Assembly: GCF_004769235.1 (NCBI RefSeq)
Contig: NZ_RQFG01000018.1
Location: 248,001 to 312,000 of the forward strand
Length of the DNA stretch: 64,000 nucleotides
From: Leptospira kanakyensis
Lineage (GTDB): Bacteria > Spirochaetota > Leptospiria > Leptospirales > Leptospiraceae
Reading direction: 5' to 3'
Below, one piece after another: positions 36,583 through 45,192 of this stretch. Made by a program: the position numbers and the translations under genes. The notes under the pieces were generated by a model that saw only the letters and a program-made list of their open reading frames with translations, was not told the DNA's origin and made no database searches. Every line of letters begins with the position of its first letter. The first letter of the stretch is position 1.

Positions 36583-38493
36583 ATGCGAACCATGATTGAT
36601 TTTTATTTAGATCTTCCGGCAAAATTCGGGCACAAAAATGCTTTTGCGACCCGAACCGGTGCCGGTGTTTATCAGTTCAAAACTTACAACAATTTACTTT
36701 CCGATGCAAAAGATTTGGCTTTTGGTCTACAAGGGAGTTTGTCCGAAAGAGAAAAAGTAGCTATATTTGCTGACAATGCTTATGAGTGGATACAGACAAG
36801 TATTGCAGTCACATTACTTGGAGCTGTTGATGTTCCTCGTGCCTCCGATGTCACGGATCATGACATATTATATATTTTGAATCATTCTGAATCGAAAGTT
36901 TTATTTGTAGAGAATGAAACCGTTTTCAAAAAAGTAATTCGTTTGGAATCGGAACTTGAATTTCTAAAAGAAATTGTAATCATTTATCCTCCAAAAGATG
37001 GAAACAAAGAAATGAGTTCCAGAAAAATTAAAATATCCACCTTATTGGAGTTAACTTCAAAAGGAAAAGAACTTAGAAAGGCCGATCCATCGGATCAATT
37101 TTTTCTAAATCATACAATCAAAGAATCTGATCTGTTTACCATGATTTATACTTCAGGAACCACTGGTACACCTAAAGGTGTGATGTTGACACAAGGAAAC
37201 ATTCTTTTCCAATTAAAAAATCTTCCGCTGAATTTACAGAAAGGAGATCGAATTTTATCGATACTACCGGTTTGGCATATTTTTGAGAGGATATTTGAAA
37301 TCTTTAGTTTGTACTATGGAGCTTGTACTTACTATAGTAGTGTTCGCACCTTAAAAGAAGATTTAAAGTTTGTGAAACCAAATTTTATGGCTTCGGCACC
37401 GCGGCTTTGGGAAAGTATTTATTCAGGAATTTTAGGAACACTGGCAAAATCATCGGTGGTAAAACAAAAGATGTTTCAAATTGCAATGTTCTTTGCCAAA
37501 AGATTTTTTGTTTCGAGACAAATCATTACTGGAAATGTTTTGGACATCCATCCGGTTGTCTTTTGGAAACAAACCATTCGTTTTGTTTACCATCTGTATC
37601 GATTCTTTTTAGTGAGTGTTCCTCATTTGGTTTTTGATTTTTTAGTTTTATCAAAAATTCGAAAAGCAACAGGTGGGGAACTTCGTGGATCTTGTTCCGG
37701 TGGGGGAGCACTGCCATACCATGTGGATGAATTTTTTAATACCATTGGAATTCCTGTTTTAGAAGGGTATGGGATGACTGAAACGGCACCTGTGCTTGCT
37801 ATGCGGACATTTGAAGAAATCATTCCTGGTTCTGTCGGAAGGGTTTTTCCAAAAACTAATTTAAGGCTTGTGGATCTTCATACAGGAGAAGTTTTTTTAG
37901 ATACTGAAGTTGGTAAATTTGTATTTGGAAGAAAGGGTGAAATCCATGTAAAGGGAAAACAAATTATGGCAGGTTATTACAAAAACCCAGATGCCACAAA
38001 TAAAGTTTTGGTGGATGGATGGCTAAATACAGGTGACTTGGGTATTTTTACAGCAAACCATAACCTTCGAATTGTAGGACGTTCGAAAGAAACCATTGTT
38101 TTGTTAGGTGGTGAAAATGTGGAACCAGTCCCAATTGAATCCAAAATTTTGGAGTCTGAATGGATTGACCAATGTATGGTGGTAGGCCAAGACCAAAAGT
38201 ATTTGAGTGTTCTTGTATATCCAAACATCACCCGCTTTGAGGAACCACTAGCGGGAGAGTTTTGGAATCAGAAAGAGGTGATTCAAAAAATTGAATCCGA
38301 AATCAAAACAAAAGTAAATTCACAAACTGGATTCAAATCGTTTGAAAGGGTTGTGGGTCTTGTGGTTTTACCAAAACCATTTGAAGTGGGTGATGAATTG
38401 ACGGCAAAACTTTCTTTAAAAAGACATGTGATCACTGACAAATACAAAGCAGAGATATCTAAATTGTATACCAATCAGTCAGTAACAAGTTAA
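36583..38493 (+). CDS. AMP-dependent long-chain acyl-CoA ligase
   Basis: The protein activates a carboxylic acid, probably a long-chain fatty acid, to its CoA ester through an acyl-adenylate. The P-loop motif MIYTSGTTGTPKGVMLTQGN is perfect. GYGMTETAPVLAMR is the adenylate-binding motif, GWLNTGDLG the A7-like motif and GRSKETIVLLGGENVEP the hinge motif. The 636-residue length and the 37.5-kb hydrophobic insertion resemble FadD15/FACL-like enzymes. A GAGGAAA precedes the ATG. It stands alone and is convergent with the M23 peptidase gene. Confidence 0.9.
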   Translation: MRTMIDFYLDLPAKFGHKNAFATRTGAGVYQFKTYNNLLSDAKDLAFGLQGSLSEREKVAIFADNAYEWIQTSIAVTLLGAVDVPRASDVTDHDILYILNHSESKVLFVENETVFKKVIRLESELEFLKEIVIIYPPKDGNKEMSSRKIKISTLLELTSKGKELRKADPSDQFFLNHTIKESDLFTMIYTSGTTGTPKGVMLTQGNILFQLKNLPLNLQKGDRILSILPVWHIFERIFEIFSLYYGACTYYSSVRTLKEDLKFVKPNFMASAPRLWESIYSGILGTLAKSSVVKQKMFQIAMFFAKRFFVSRQIITGNVLDIHPVVFWKQTIRFVYHLYRFFLVSVPHLVFDFLVLSKIRKATGGELRGSCSGGGALPYHVDEFFNTIGIPVLEGYGMTETAPVLAMRTFEEIIPGSVGRVFPKTNLRLVDLHTGEVFLDTEVGKFVFGRKGEIHVKGKQIMAGYYKNPDATNKVLVDGWLNTGDLGIFTANHNLRIVGRSKETIVLLGGENVEPVPIESKILESEWIDQCMVVGQDQKYLSVLVYPNITRFEEPLAGEFWNQKEVIQKIESEIKTKVNSQTGFKSFERVVGLVVLPKPFEVGDELTAKLSLKRHVITDKYKAEISKLYTNQSVTS

Positions 38494-38520
38494 TTTGTTT
38501 TAATCTGGGGTTGTAATCAA

Positions 38521-38548
38521 TTAGTGGGGGATTAATTTCCTCCACTAA
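38521..38548. terminator. Hairpin at the convergent 3' ends of the acyl-CoA ligase and M23 genes
   Basis: TTAGTGGGGG and CCTCCACTAA form a 10-bp stem with one G-U pair around an 8-nt AT loop that contains the M23 stop codon. It can serve both strands, though T-runs after it are weak. Confidence 0.45.
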
Positions 38549-39446
38549 TCCTTGTAATGTTGATGCTAAAACTTCTTTCTGATTCTTTTCCACTAAAATC
38601 TTTGGTTTGTACTTTGATGGTATTTTCTCCTGCTTTTAAATTCAGAATGCCTACCAAATAACGATCTTTAAAAAACAAATCATCAAAACTATGTCCCTCT
38701 TTGGTTTTCCATTTACCTTCTTCAAACCGTAACGAGGAAAAGTTGGCTTGTTTGTAAGCCTCTCCATTGAAGAGAAATTTTACATCTTTCACACCGCGGC
38801 GTTGGCTATTTTTAACACCACCGTCAATGATACTGACCGTAAGAGGAAAGGCCTTGGAAACATTGATATTGTCGCCATCATTTAAATTTGTAAAGTTTTC
38901 ACCTACGTGAATGAAGAGATTGGCAATTTGTGGAGGCATCGTGTCTTCTACCGCAGGGAGATAGGCCAAAGGATCTAGAAGGGTTTTTCCATAGTCCTTT
39001 CCTAAAACAAAATGTAAGTGGCCCCCAGTCGAATGGCCTGTGTTTCCAGAGATTCCAATGGTATCACCAGCAGATATCTGTTTGCCGGTTCTTACTGTCT
39101 CATTCCTAGTGCCCCCAAGATGGTAATAACCACTCACATAACCGCTTTTATGTGCCACCCAGACAATATTTCCCGAACCTCTCTCCTCTTCAAAGGGATC
39201 ATCTTCCGCATAACGGGAGTATAGAATGAAACCCTGGCTCATACTTTTGACGGGTTGTAAAACCGAAGAAATATCCAGACCATTGTGAAAATGATCCTTT
39301 CTTGATTCCCCAAAAGTACTCGTGATGAGAGCTGGCAAATCCAAACCCTGGATGGGCCAAACGAACTCGGGTTTTGTTTCGGATACAGGTTCTTCTGCGA
39401 AAATAAAACTTGCCAAGAGACCGAAGACTACAACAATACTTCTCAT
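38532..39446 (-). CDS. Secreted M23 (LytM/DuoHD) metallopeptidase
   Basis: A signal peptide (about 1-17) directs this 304-residue protein to the periplasm. The zinc peptidase domain has the HNGLDI motif (H-x3-D) and the GHLHF motif, both needed for zinc, together with GDTIGISGNTGHSTG. Active M23 enzymes cut peptide cross-links in peptidoglycan. The C-terminal 130 residues form a beta-rich domain (NGEAYKQANF, LKAGENTIKVQTKDFSGK) resembling an Ig-like add-on. All catalytic residues look present, so it should be an active endopeptidase. It is divergent from the ECF-like sigma gene across 45 bp. Confidence 0.9.
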   Translation of the reverse strand: MRSIVVVFGLLASFIFAEEPVSETKPEFVWPIQGLDLPALITSTFGESRKDHFHNGLDISSVLQPVKSMSQGFILYSRYAEDDPFEEERGSGNIVWVAHKSGYVSGYYHLGGTRNETVRTGKQISAGDTIGISGNTGHSTGGHLHFVLGKDYGKTLLDPLAYLPAVEDTMPPQIANLFIHVGENFTNLNDGDNINVSKAFPLTVSIIDGGVKNSQRRGVKDVKFLFNGEAYKQANFSSLRFEEGKWKTKEGHSFDDLFFKDRYLVGILNLKAGENTIKVQTKDFSGKESERSFSINITRISGGN

Positions 39447-39469
39447 GTTTAGAGAAGTCTCGCAGCAGG

Positions 39470-39483
39470 TTCCTTTTTAGGAA
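39470..39483 (+). promoter_or_regulatory. Small hairpin occluding the sigma factor SD
   Basis: TTCCT and AGGAA pair around a TTTT loop. The 3' arm is the Shine-Dalgarno of the sigma factor starting at 39492, so the fold could dampen its translation. At five base pairs it is weak. Confidence 0.3.
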
Positions 39484-39491
39484 AGTAGATA

Positions 39492-40409
39492 ATGAAACTG
39501 ACTTCTCATACCAACGAAGAAATTTTAGAAATTGTTAAGGCCTGCGGTGCTGGTGACCAAAAGTCGCTACAAACGTTTTTTGACATCTATTCACAAGATA
39601 TTTATAATTTCCCCATCCGTGTTTTCCACTTAAGCGAGGACGATGCATCCGATTATTATATTTATGCATTCGAACGCCTAAAAACCGGGAAACGGTTCAA
39701 AAGTTTTGTGGGAAAATCCAGCTTCAAAACTTGGTTTTTTTCAGTTCTCAGAAATTTACTCATCGATTGGCAGCGCACAAAACGAGAAGTCAAAACCCAA
39801 ACTGTATCCAAAGTCAATAAAGATGGGAAAGAATACAGCACCATCGAAGACGAACCGGACAAAAGGTCAGAAGCGCTGGCTTTGGCAGTGGATGTTTCCG
39901 ACCAATTTAATTCGGTATTATCCACAATCAAAATTGAGAACCGTGTGGTGTTCAAACTGTCCTTTGTTTATTACCTCCATTTGGATCCGGAAGAGATCCG
40001 ATTCATTGCGGAGAAAACAAATCGTTCGGATGAAGAAATCCGCATCGAAGTTCTCAGGCTCCGTGAGGAACTTTCTAGCCGCGAAGAAGAAAACTTAAAG
40101 ATGGAAGATAAAATCACTTCTTTGTATTTGAATATTCTGGATTTGAAGGAACAAAAAAAATCCAAAGCCCAGGGAGATTCCGTAGAAGCACTATATTATA
40201 AAGAACGATTGGACCATGCATTGGCCAAAAAGTATGAGCAAAGGAAGAAACTCATCGAGAAAAAACAAAAAGGGCACTTCCTTGTCCGCACCCCTTACCG
40301 CGAAATTGCCCGAATCTTAGGGATTTCCGAGGGTGGGGTCAGTGTCACCTTGCTCCGAGTTCTGGAAAAAATGCAAAAAAAAATGCATTCGATGGCTGGA
40401 GAGGCGTAA
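39492..40409 (+). CDS. ECF-like RNA polymerase sigma factor with long inter-domain insert
   Basis: Residues of about 10-95 match sigma region 2 (FFDIYSQDIYNFPIRVF, then SFKTWFFSVLRNLLIDWQR, the typical -10 recognition segment). The C-terminus TPYREIARILGISEGGVSVTLLRVLEKM is a region 4 helix-turn-helix. Between them lie about 170 residues, far more than in normal ECF factors, including a charged coiled coil at about 190-255. At 305 residues it is unusually long. It is the first of four same-strand genes (beta-rich protein, CHAT protease, CxxCC protein) that end at one terminator, so its control by those products is the natural inference. Confidence 0.82.
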   Translation: MKLTSHTNEEILEIVKACGAGDQKSLQTFFDIYSQDIYNFPIRVFHLSEDDASDYYIYAFERLKTGKRFKSFVGKSSFKTWFFSVLRNLLIDWQRTKREVKTQTVSKVNKDGKEYSTIEDEPDKRSEALALAVDVSDQFNSVLSTIKIENRVVFKLSFVYYLHLDPEEIRFIAEKTNRSDEEIRIEVLRLREELSSREEENLKMEDKITSLYLNILDLKEQKKSKAQGDSVEALYYKERLDHALAKKYEQRKKLIEKKQKGHFLVRTPYREIARILGISEGGVSVTLLRVLEKMQKKMHSMAGEA

Positions 40410-40444
40410 TTTCCTTCGTCTTAATTTACAGGGTGGAATTTGAC

Positions 40445-41155
40445 ATGGAAAATCAGGGATTTAACGCAAACGTTCTGGAATTAGCTAGAGGGCTTTTTGC
40501 CCGAGGTGAATTTCCGAGTGAGGATGAGTTGCAAAGTCATCCTGATTTACTAGAGGCTTTTTTATTTTGTGAAGAGGCATTCTTTGCAAACCTACGTGGG
40601 GAAACGGTAGCCAACCACTCCTTCGCCGAGACTTGGGACTTAGCCAAGGCTGAACTAACCTTAAAACAATCTCCCGTTGCCTTACCGGAATTTTTAAAAG
40701 AATACACTCGTAAAAACCTAACTCTTCCTGAAAAAAAAGACAGCCTCATCGTTCGTCTCACACAGTCGGGGATTCGGGTGATCGATAGTTTGGTGGAATC
40801 CTTACAAATCAAAGAAAGTTTTGAATTTGCTCCTTCGATGCGGTCTGCCTCTGCTGAGGTGCGTTCTGGGGATGCCAATTCCGTTATCTTTGAGGAAACC
40901 ACTAGCGAAGACCAAAAGTTCTATTACCAAATCGTCAAAGAAAACCAAGGAGAGGTCTATCTTTCTGTCAAAGCAGAGGGATCCCCCGCTTTCCAACAGG
41001 TCAACTTACGACGAGAAGGAAGGTTCATTTTGTCCAGCAAAATCAATTTAGAAGGCAGTGCTAGTTTTTCGGGTTTAGTCCCTGGTAGTTACACCATAGA
41101 GTTTGTAGGATCTGGCCAATCAAAATCGTTTGACTTGTCTATCCTCGTTGGATAG
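40445..41155 (+). CDS. Beta-rich protein between sigma factor and CHAT protease; candidate anti-sigma/substrate
   Basis: I do not recognise a named family. I start at ATG 40445, eight bases after GGGTGGAA; GTG 40433 is possible. Residues of about 1-100 are helical and acidic. About 100-125 is a linker (KKDSLIVRLTQSG), and the last 80-90 residues look like a carboxypeptidase-regulatory/prealbumin-like beta-sandwich ending SGLVPGSYTIEFVGSG. There is no membrane helix or zinc-binding Cys/His set. Its place between a sigma factor and a caspase-like protease suggests an inhibitor of the sigma factor or a cleaved adaptor. That is inference from gene order alone. Confidence 0.6.
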   Translation: MENQGFNANVLELARGLFARGEFPSEDELQSHPDLLEAFLFCEEAFFANLRGETVANHSFAETWDLAKAELTLKQSPVALPEFLKEYTRKNLTLPEKKDSLIVRLTQSGIRVIDSLVESLQIKESFEFAPSMRSASAEVRSGDANSVIFEETTSEDQKFYYQIVKENQGEVYLSVKAEGSPAFQQVNLRREGRFILSSKINLEGSASFSGLVPGSYTIEFVGSGQSKSFDLSILVG

Positions 41156-41167
41156 GTTCATGGGAGC

Positions 41168-42985
41168 ATGCTCTCCCTTATCATCGATAGAGTTGGTAAC
41201 GTCAATATCTTCAATGTTTTGGAAGATAATCTTCCTGTAGAAGAATCCCATATACAATCCACGTTAGATGACGACCTAATTTTTGAATATTTAGGTGAAG
41301 TTGAAAGATTGGTTCATGTTTCCCAGTCGGTTCTTTCCAATCCGAACCAAATTCTGAATGCTGATATTCTGCAAGACTTGAAAGTGTTAGGTGAAACCTT
41401 TTACCAACAGTTTTTTCCTCTTTCCATTATTGAAAAATTAAAAAATACCTCCAAACATAGCATTCATTTTAATATTGATCCGGCACTCGCATTAGTTCCT
41501 TGGGAGCTTTTGCATGATGGAACTAGTTTTCTTTCCGATAAATTTCGCATTGGTAAAACCATTCGTGGAGGGTTACACCGTCCCACCAGGCATGAAAACC
41601 GAAAGATAAAGATGCTCATCATTGCCGATCCCACAGAAGACCTTCCTCATGCACAAAAAGAAGGGGAAGTTTTATTTTCTGTACTCAGCCAAAAGGTTCC
41701 TACACATCTTTTGGAATTAGAATTTATCGGTGGTAAACAAGTCACCAAACTTAAGTTACTTTCTCTTATTAAGGATAAACATATCATTCATTATTCGGGG
41801 CATCTTCATTTTTCGGATGATTCATTGGAAAATGGTTGGTTGTTATCTGACGGCAAAGTTTTAAAAGCAAGGGAAATCAAATCGACAGGAATCGATACAG
41901 ATTTAGTATTTTCCAATTCTTGTATGTCTGCAAAATATGCAGGTAAAAAATTGAATACAAACATTATGAACCAATATGCAGGAGCATTTTTAACTGCAGG
42001 TATCAAAACCTTTGTCGGAACCAATTGGGAAATTTTAGACAACGAAAGAACAATTGATTTCACAGTTCGATTTTATACTTATTTGTTTTCGGATAAAACT
42101 GTAGGTGAGTCTTTGTTTTTGTCCAAAGAATTCGCAAGACGTAACTATCACGCCAACGATTTGACTTGGGCAAACTATGCATTGTACGGGAATCCAGATT
42201 TTTCAATGTTTGTCAAAGAAAGAAGAAGTTTGAATTCTGCAAAAATTTTAAATCCAACAGCAGTTTTGGAATTTTATCCCACACCCATTGCGGTCGCTTA
42301 TTCAAAGTTATCTAAATCTGATAAATCAAAATCATCAGGTAAAAATAACATTTTAAATTTGGTTAAATTGTTTGAGGCCATCAGCCAAGTAGTGGGAATG
42401 ATGGTGTTTAGTGACCATGCTGCCCATGCAATGAACAAATCAATCCCGAATAACCCTGATGATGCGGTATCGATCCGTAAATGGTGGGAGTTGGTTTATG
42501 GTTGTGTTTGGGATTTTCAAAAATTAAAAATCTCTAGTATTTTGGAAGAAACTTTGCCTGTTCTACATGAACAAAAGGAAACCATTTTCAAAATTGTGGG
42601 ATGGATGGAATCTTGGGAAAAAGATGAAATCAAAGAAGAAGAAATTGAGTCTTACCAAATCATTTTGCAGTTTTTTTTAGAAAATATGTTACTTGAGTTT
42701 GCGGAACTGGAACGAGTCAATATCCTTTTAGTTTCTGAAAATCAAAACCCACATTTTTATTTTAAAGGAATCAAACCTGCTTATTTGTATCCATCTTCCC
42801 CTGGTTCCAAAGATAAATTACAAGAACAACTTTCTAAACATAAAGGAAATCTTGTTTTGGTTCATGAAGGCCGAAAAATTTTGATTCCTTTCCATACTTA
42901 TGTTAAGGAAAAAAAAGAAACGGGAGATTTGGAACTTGTGTTTAACGGTCTCACCCTTTTTGTTTCTGGAGCCGCGAAGAATTGA
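41168..42985 (+). CDS. CHAT domain (caspase-like) protease
   Basis: CHAT proteins are cysteine peptidases related to caspases and separase. The domain spans about residues 80-365. IDPALALVPWELLHDG is the family N-terminal motif. The catalytic His is in HYSGHLHF (His212) and the catalytic Cys in VFSNSCMSAKY (Cys252). GAFLTAGIKTFVGTNWEI and WANYALYGNP close the fold. The C-terminal 235 residues are helical and unassigned; no TPRs are obvious. Both catalytic residues are present, so it should be active. It starts 12 bp after the beta-rich protein and overlaps the next gene by 4 nt. Confidence 0.88.
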   Translation: MLSLIIDRVGNVNIFNVLEDNLPVEESHIQSTLDDDLIFEYLGEVERLVHVSQSVLSNPNQILNADILQDLKVLGETFYQQFFPLSIIEKLKNTSKHSIHFNIDPALALVPWELLHDGTSFLSDKFRIGKTIRGGLHRPTRHENRKIKMLIIADPTEDLPHAQKEGEVLFSVLSQKVPTHLLELEFIGGKQVTKLKLLSLIKDKHIIHYSGHLHFSDDSLENGWLLSDGKVLKAREIKSTGIDTDLVFSNSCMSAKYAGKKLNTNIMNQYAGAFLTAGIKTFVGTNWEILDNERTIDFTVRFYTYLFSDKTVGESLFLSKEFARRNYHANDLTWANYALYGNPDFSMFVKERRSLNSAKILNPTAVLEFYPTPIAVAYSKLSKSDKSKSSGKNNILNLVKLFEAISQVVGMMVFSDHAAHAMNKSIPNNPDDAVSIRKWWELVYGCVWDFQKLKISSILEETLPVLHEQKETIFKIVGWMESWEKDEIKEEEIESYQIILQFFLENMLLEFAELERVNILLVSENQNPHFYFKGIKPAYLYPSSPGSKDKLQEQLSKHKGNLVLVHEGRKILIPFHTYVKEKKETGDLELVFNGLTLFVSGAAKN

Positions 42986-43692
42986 GTTTATGCCATCCAG
43001 GTGTTGGTAACGTTTCTTGTGGTGCTTGTTGTGGTTTATTCAATTTAAAACTACAACCAAAAGAATTTAAAACTTTATTATTAGAAAGAACCGAAGAATT
43101 TAAAACCACTGTCAACTTTGAAGTTCGACATAGTTTCCCTGTTTTCCGAAAGAACAGAGAGAATAAAGAAACACATCTTCCTAAAAAAGACGATATGACT
43201 TATAACTGTCCTTTTTTAGGATACGTGGATCCAAACAAAGGGCGGATAGGATGTATGATCCATCCTATCTTTACCGGAGATCCAAAAAGCCAAAACTTTT
43301 CCTTTTATGGAGCTTCTATTTGCCAAGCCTATGATTGTAAAAATAAAGAAAGTGTTTTGGCCGATCATTGGGAATCACTATTTGCAGAAATGGCAAAAGA
43401 CTCTGTCGAGTATTCGTTTTTAGCGGCAGACCATATTTTTGTTTCTGCGTTGGAAAAATTTTTCCAACTCGAACAGTCAAATATGGAATATGTATTTCAG
43501 AATTTGAGACTTGAGTTAATGGAAATATTTCGAACCAGGCTTATCACCTCAAATGAAAAAAACTTCACTTCGTTTGAAATCAATTATGAAAGTTTTCCGG
43601 ACAGTAAGGCTTTAGATATTTATTTTTTAAATGAGATCGGTGAATTTTGGAAAGAGTGGAAGACTGAGTTTCAGAAAAAAAATCCCGGATAA
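42982..43692 (+). CDS. YkgJ-like CxxCC cysteine-cluster protein
   Basis: The N-terminus CHPGVGNVSCGACCGLF carries a YkgJ-type CxxCC metal-binding motif. Further cysteines follow in YNCPFLG, IGCMIHP and ICQAYDC, so a Zn or Fe-S site is likely. The start is a TTG at 42982 whose TTGA overlaps the CHAT stop; the nearby ATG at 42990 is out of frame. It is the last gene of the sigma-CHAT operon, and translational coupling points to a linked function, perhaps as metal-based redox sensor (speculative). Length 236. Confidence 0.72.
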   Translation: MSLCHPGVGNVSCGACCGLFNLKLQPKEFKTLLLERTEEFKTTVNFEVRHSFPVFRKNRENKETHLPKKDDMTYNCPFLGYVDPNKGRIGCMIHPIFTGDPKSQNFSFYGASICQAYDCKNKESVLADHWESLFAEMAKDSVEYSFLAADHIFVSALEKFFQLEQSNMEYVFQNLRLELMEIFRTRLITSNEKNFTSFEINYESFPDSKALDIYFLNEIGEFWKEWKTEFQKKNPG

Positions 43693-43712
43693 AGTTACCT
43701 ATCCGGGCTTTT
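43684..43712. terminator. Bidirectional rho-independent terminator
   Basis: CCCGGATA (43684-43691) and TATCCGGG (43700-43707) form a perfect 8-bp stem with an 8-nt loop. On the plus strand it is followed by CTTTTATT; on the minus strand by an unbroken run of eight T residues. The stem overlaps the stop codon of the CxxCC gene. It closes both the sigma-CHAT operon and the phasin-like gene. Confidence 0.85.
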
Positions 43713-43729
43713 ATTAAAATTGAATTTGA

Positions 43730-43996
43730 TTAAGCTTTAGATGTAACAGTTGCTACTTTTGCTTTTGCATCAGCTACAACAGTGTTTGCTTTTCCAATGA
43801 TTGTTTCTACTTGAGAAATTCCTTCTTGAAGGTACTTTCTAAGATTTACAGAAACTTCGCTTTGGTCTTGAGCGCCTTTAGCAGCTAGGTTTTGAAATCC
43901 AGCATTGATATCAGAAAAAGCTTTTTCAGCTTCGATTTTTGCTGTGTTTACTGCGCCTAGGATGAAGTTTAATCCGTCTTTTACTTGTTGTTCCAT
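43730..43996 (-). CDS. Small helical phasin-like protein
   Basis: An 88-residue, almost entirely helical Ala/Lys/Val-rich protein (GLNFILGAVNTAKIEAEKAF, YLQEGISQVETIIGKA). This composition resembles phasin or PhaF/PhaI-type granule-coat proteins and also generic coiled-coil spirochaete proteins, so the name is tentative. I choose the ATG at 43996 because GGGG lies 8 nt upstream; an ATG at 44002 is only 2 nt from it. Two TGTGC-N3-GCACA-type palindromes lie just upstream. It is a single-gene unit ending at the shared terminator. Confidence 0.6.
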   Translation of the reverse strand: MEQQVKDGLNFILGAVNTAKIEAEKAFSDINAGFQNLAAKGAQDQSEVSVNLRKYLQEGISQVETIIGKANTVVADAKAKVATVTSKA

Positions 43997-44026
43997 TTTC
44001 ATTTCCCCTTTTTCGGTTCTTGTTTT

Positions 44027-44059
44027 GTGCAATGCACTATCTCTTTTTGTGCGGCGCAC
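44027..44059. promoter_or_regulatory. Tandem GTGC-N3-GCAC operators upstream of the phasin-like gene
   Basis: GTGC-AAT-GCAC (44027-44037) and GTGC-GGC-GCAC (44049-44059) are 22 bp centre to centre, two helical turns, so two dimers could bind the same face. A TTGACA lies at 44072-44067 on the minus strand, but I found no good -10 at normal spacing. TGC-rich palindromes are typical of PHA-granule regulators (PhaR type). The sites could also serve mtnA on the plus strand. Confidence 0.45.
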
Positions 44060-44118
44060 AGGGATTTGTCAACCTGTTTTTGTATTTTTTTCCCGCATCG
44101 CACCAAAAAAATGGATAG

Positions 44119-45192
44119 ATGCCTCACCCGGAATTTTTGCCCATCCAGTGGAAATCCACTCATTTAGAACTTCTCGACCAACGAATTCTCCCAGGGAAAA
44201 AGGAATTTTTAAAACTAACCACTGCGGAAGAGACTATTTCCGCAATCCGAGAAATGGCTGTTAGGGGAGCCCCTGCCATTGCCATCACTGGTGTTTTTGG
44301 TTTGACCTTAGGCGCCAAATTACAGTCAGGTGCTGCGAATCCAAAAGAAATAGAAACCTTACTTTCTTCTGTTTTAGAGTCTCGTCCAACGGCCGTTAAT
44401 TTGAGTTTTGCCATTCGGGAAGCAAAAAAATTAGTACAAGGTGTTTCTGATTGGAAAGAGATAACAAAAATTTGGGAAACGTACGGTCTGAAAATGATGG
44501 AAGAAGATTTGGCTGCCAATAAAGCACTTGGTGCTAATGGAGTTTCACTGTTTTCTAAAGACCAATCCGAATTTCATATCATCACTCATTGTAATACGGG
44601 AGCTCTGGCAACAGCAGGGCATGGAACGGCACTTGGTGTCATTCGGAGCCTACGTGATGCGGGAAAAAAAGTGGTAGTTTATGCAGATGAAACTAGGCCT
44701 TTTTTACAAGGATCAAGGCTTACCGCTTTTGAGATGATGGAAGAGGGAATTGAATGTTATATCATTACCGATGGAATGAGTGGCTGGCTGATGAACCATC
44801 GTAAAATTGATGCCGTGCTTGTTGGTTGCGACCGTGTTGCTGCCAATGGAGATACTGCCAATAAAATAGGGACTTATAATTTGGGGATAGTGGCCAAAGA
44901 ACATGGTGTTCCTTTTTATGTCTGTGCCACTAAAGATAGTTTTGACCTAAATTTAAAAACAGGTGTAGAAATTCCCATCGAAATGCGTAAAGAATCAGAG
45001 GTCACCCAGTTTGACTTTTTGAAATCTGAAAATGGAAATTATTTATTTCCGGAAGGGAAAACTTCACCTGTCGGAGCAAGGGCTTTGAATCCCTCGTTTG
45101 ATGTCACAAAAGCTCATTTAATTAAAAACTTTATTACAGAATTTGGATGTTTTACGCCAGAGGAGATTTCTCTTCGTCTAAAGTCTGTATGA
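44119..45192 (+). CDS. mtnA: Methylthioribose-1-phosphate isomerase
   Basis: MtnA converts 5-methylthioribose-1-phosphate to the ribulose form in methionine salvage. LDQRILPG, MAVRGAPAIAITGVFG, the catalytic-Cys segment ITHCNTGALAT and the catalytic-Asp segment VGCDRVAANGDTANKIGTY are all present. The protein ends with EFGCFTPEEI. The 357-residue length is typical. Its stop overlaps the msrA start (ATGA), tying salvage to repair of oxidised methionine. mtnC lies far away at 6069. Confidence 0.95.
   Translation: MPHPEFLPIQWKSTHLELLDQRILPGKKEFLKLTTAEETISAIREMAVRGAPAIAITGVFGLTLGAKLQSGAANPKEIETLLSSVLESRPTAVNLSFAIREAKKLVQGVSDWKEITKIWETYGLKMMEEDLAANKALGANGVSLFSKDQSEFHIITHCNTGALATAGHGTALGVIRSLRDAGKKVVVYADETRPFLQGSRLTAFEMMEEGIECYIITDGMSGWLMNHRKIDAVLVGCDRVAANGDTANKIGTYNLGIVAKEHGVPFYVCATKDSFDLNLKTGVEIPIEMRKESEVTQFDFLKSENGNYLFPEGKTSPVGARALNPSFDVTKAHLIKNFITEFGCFTPEEISLRLKSV

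Noticed and set aside
40445..41155. Zinc-binding anti-sigma factor
   Set aside because: The protein has no HxxxCxxC zinc motif and no membrane helix, so only a functional, not a family-based, anti-sigma role can be suggested.
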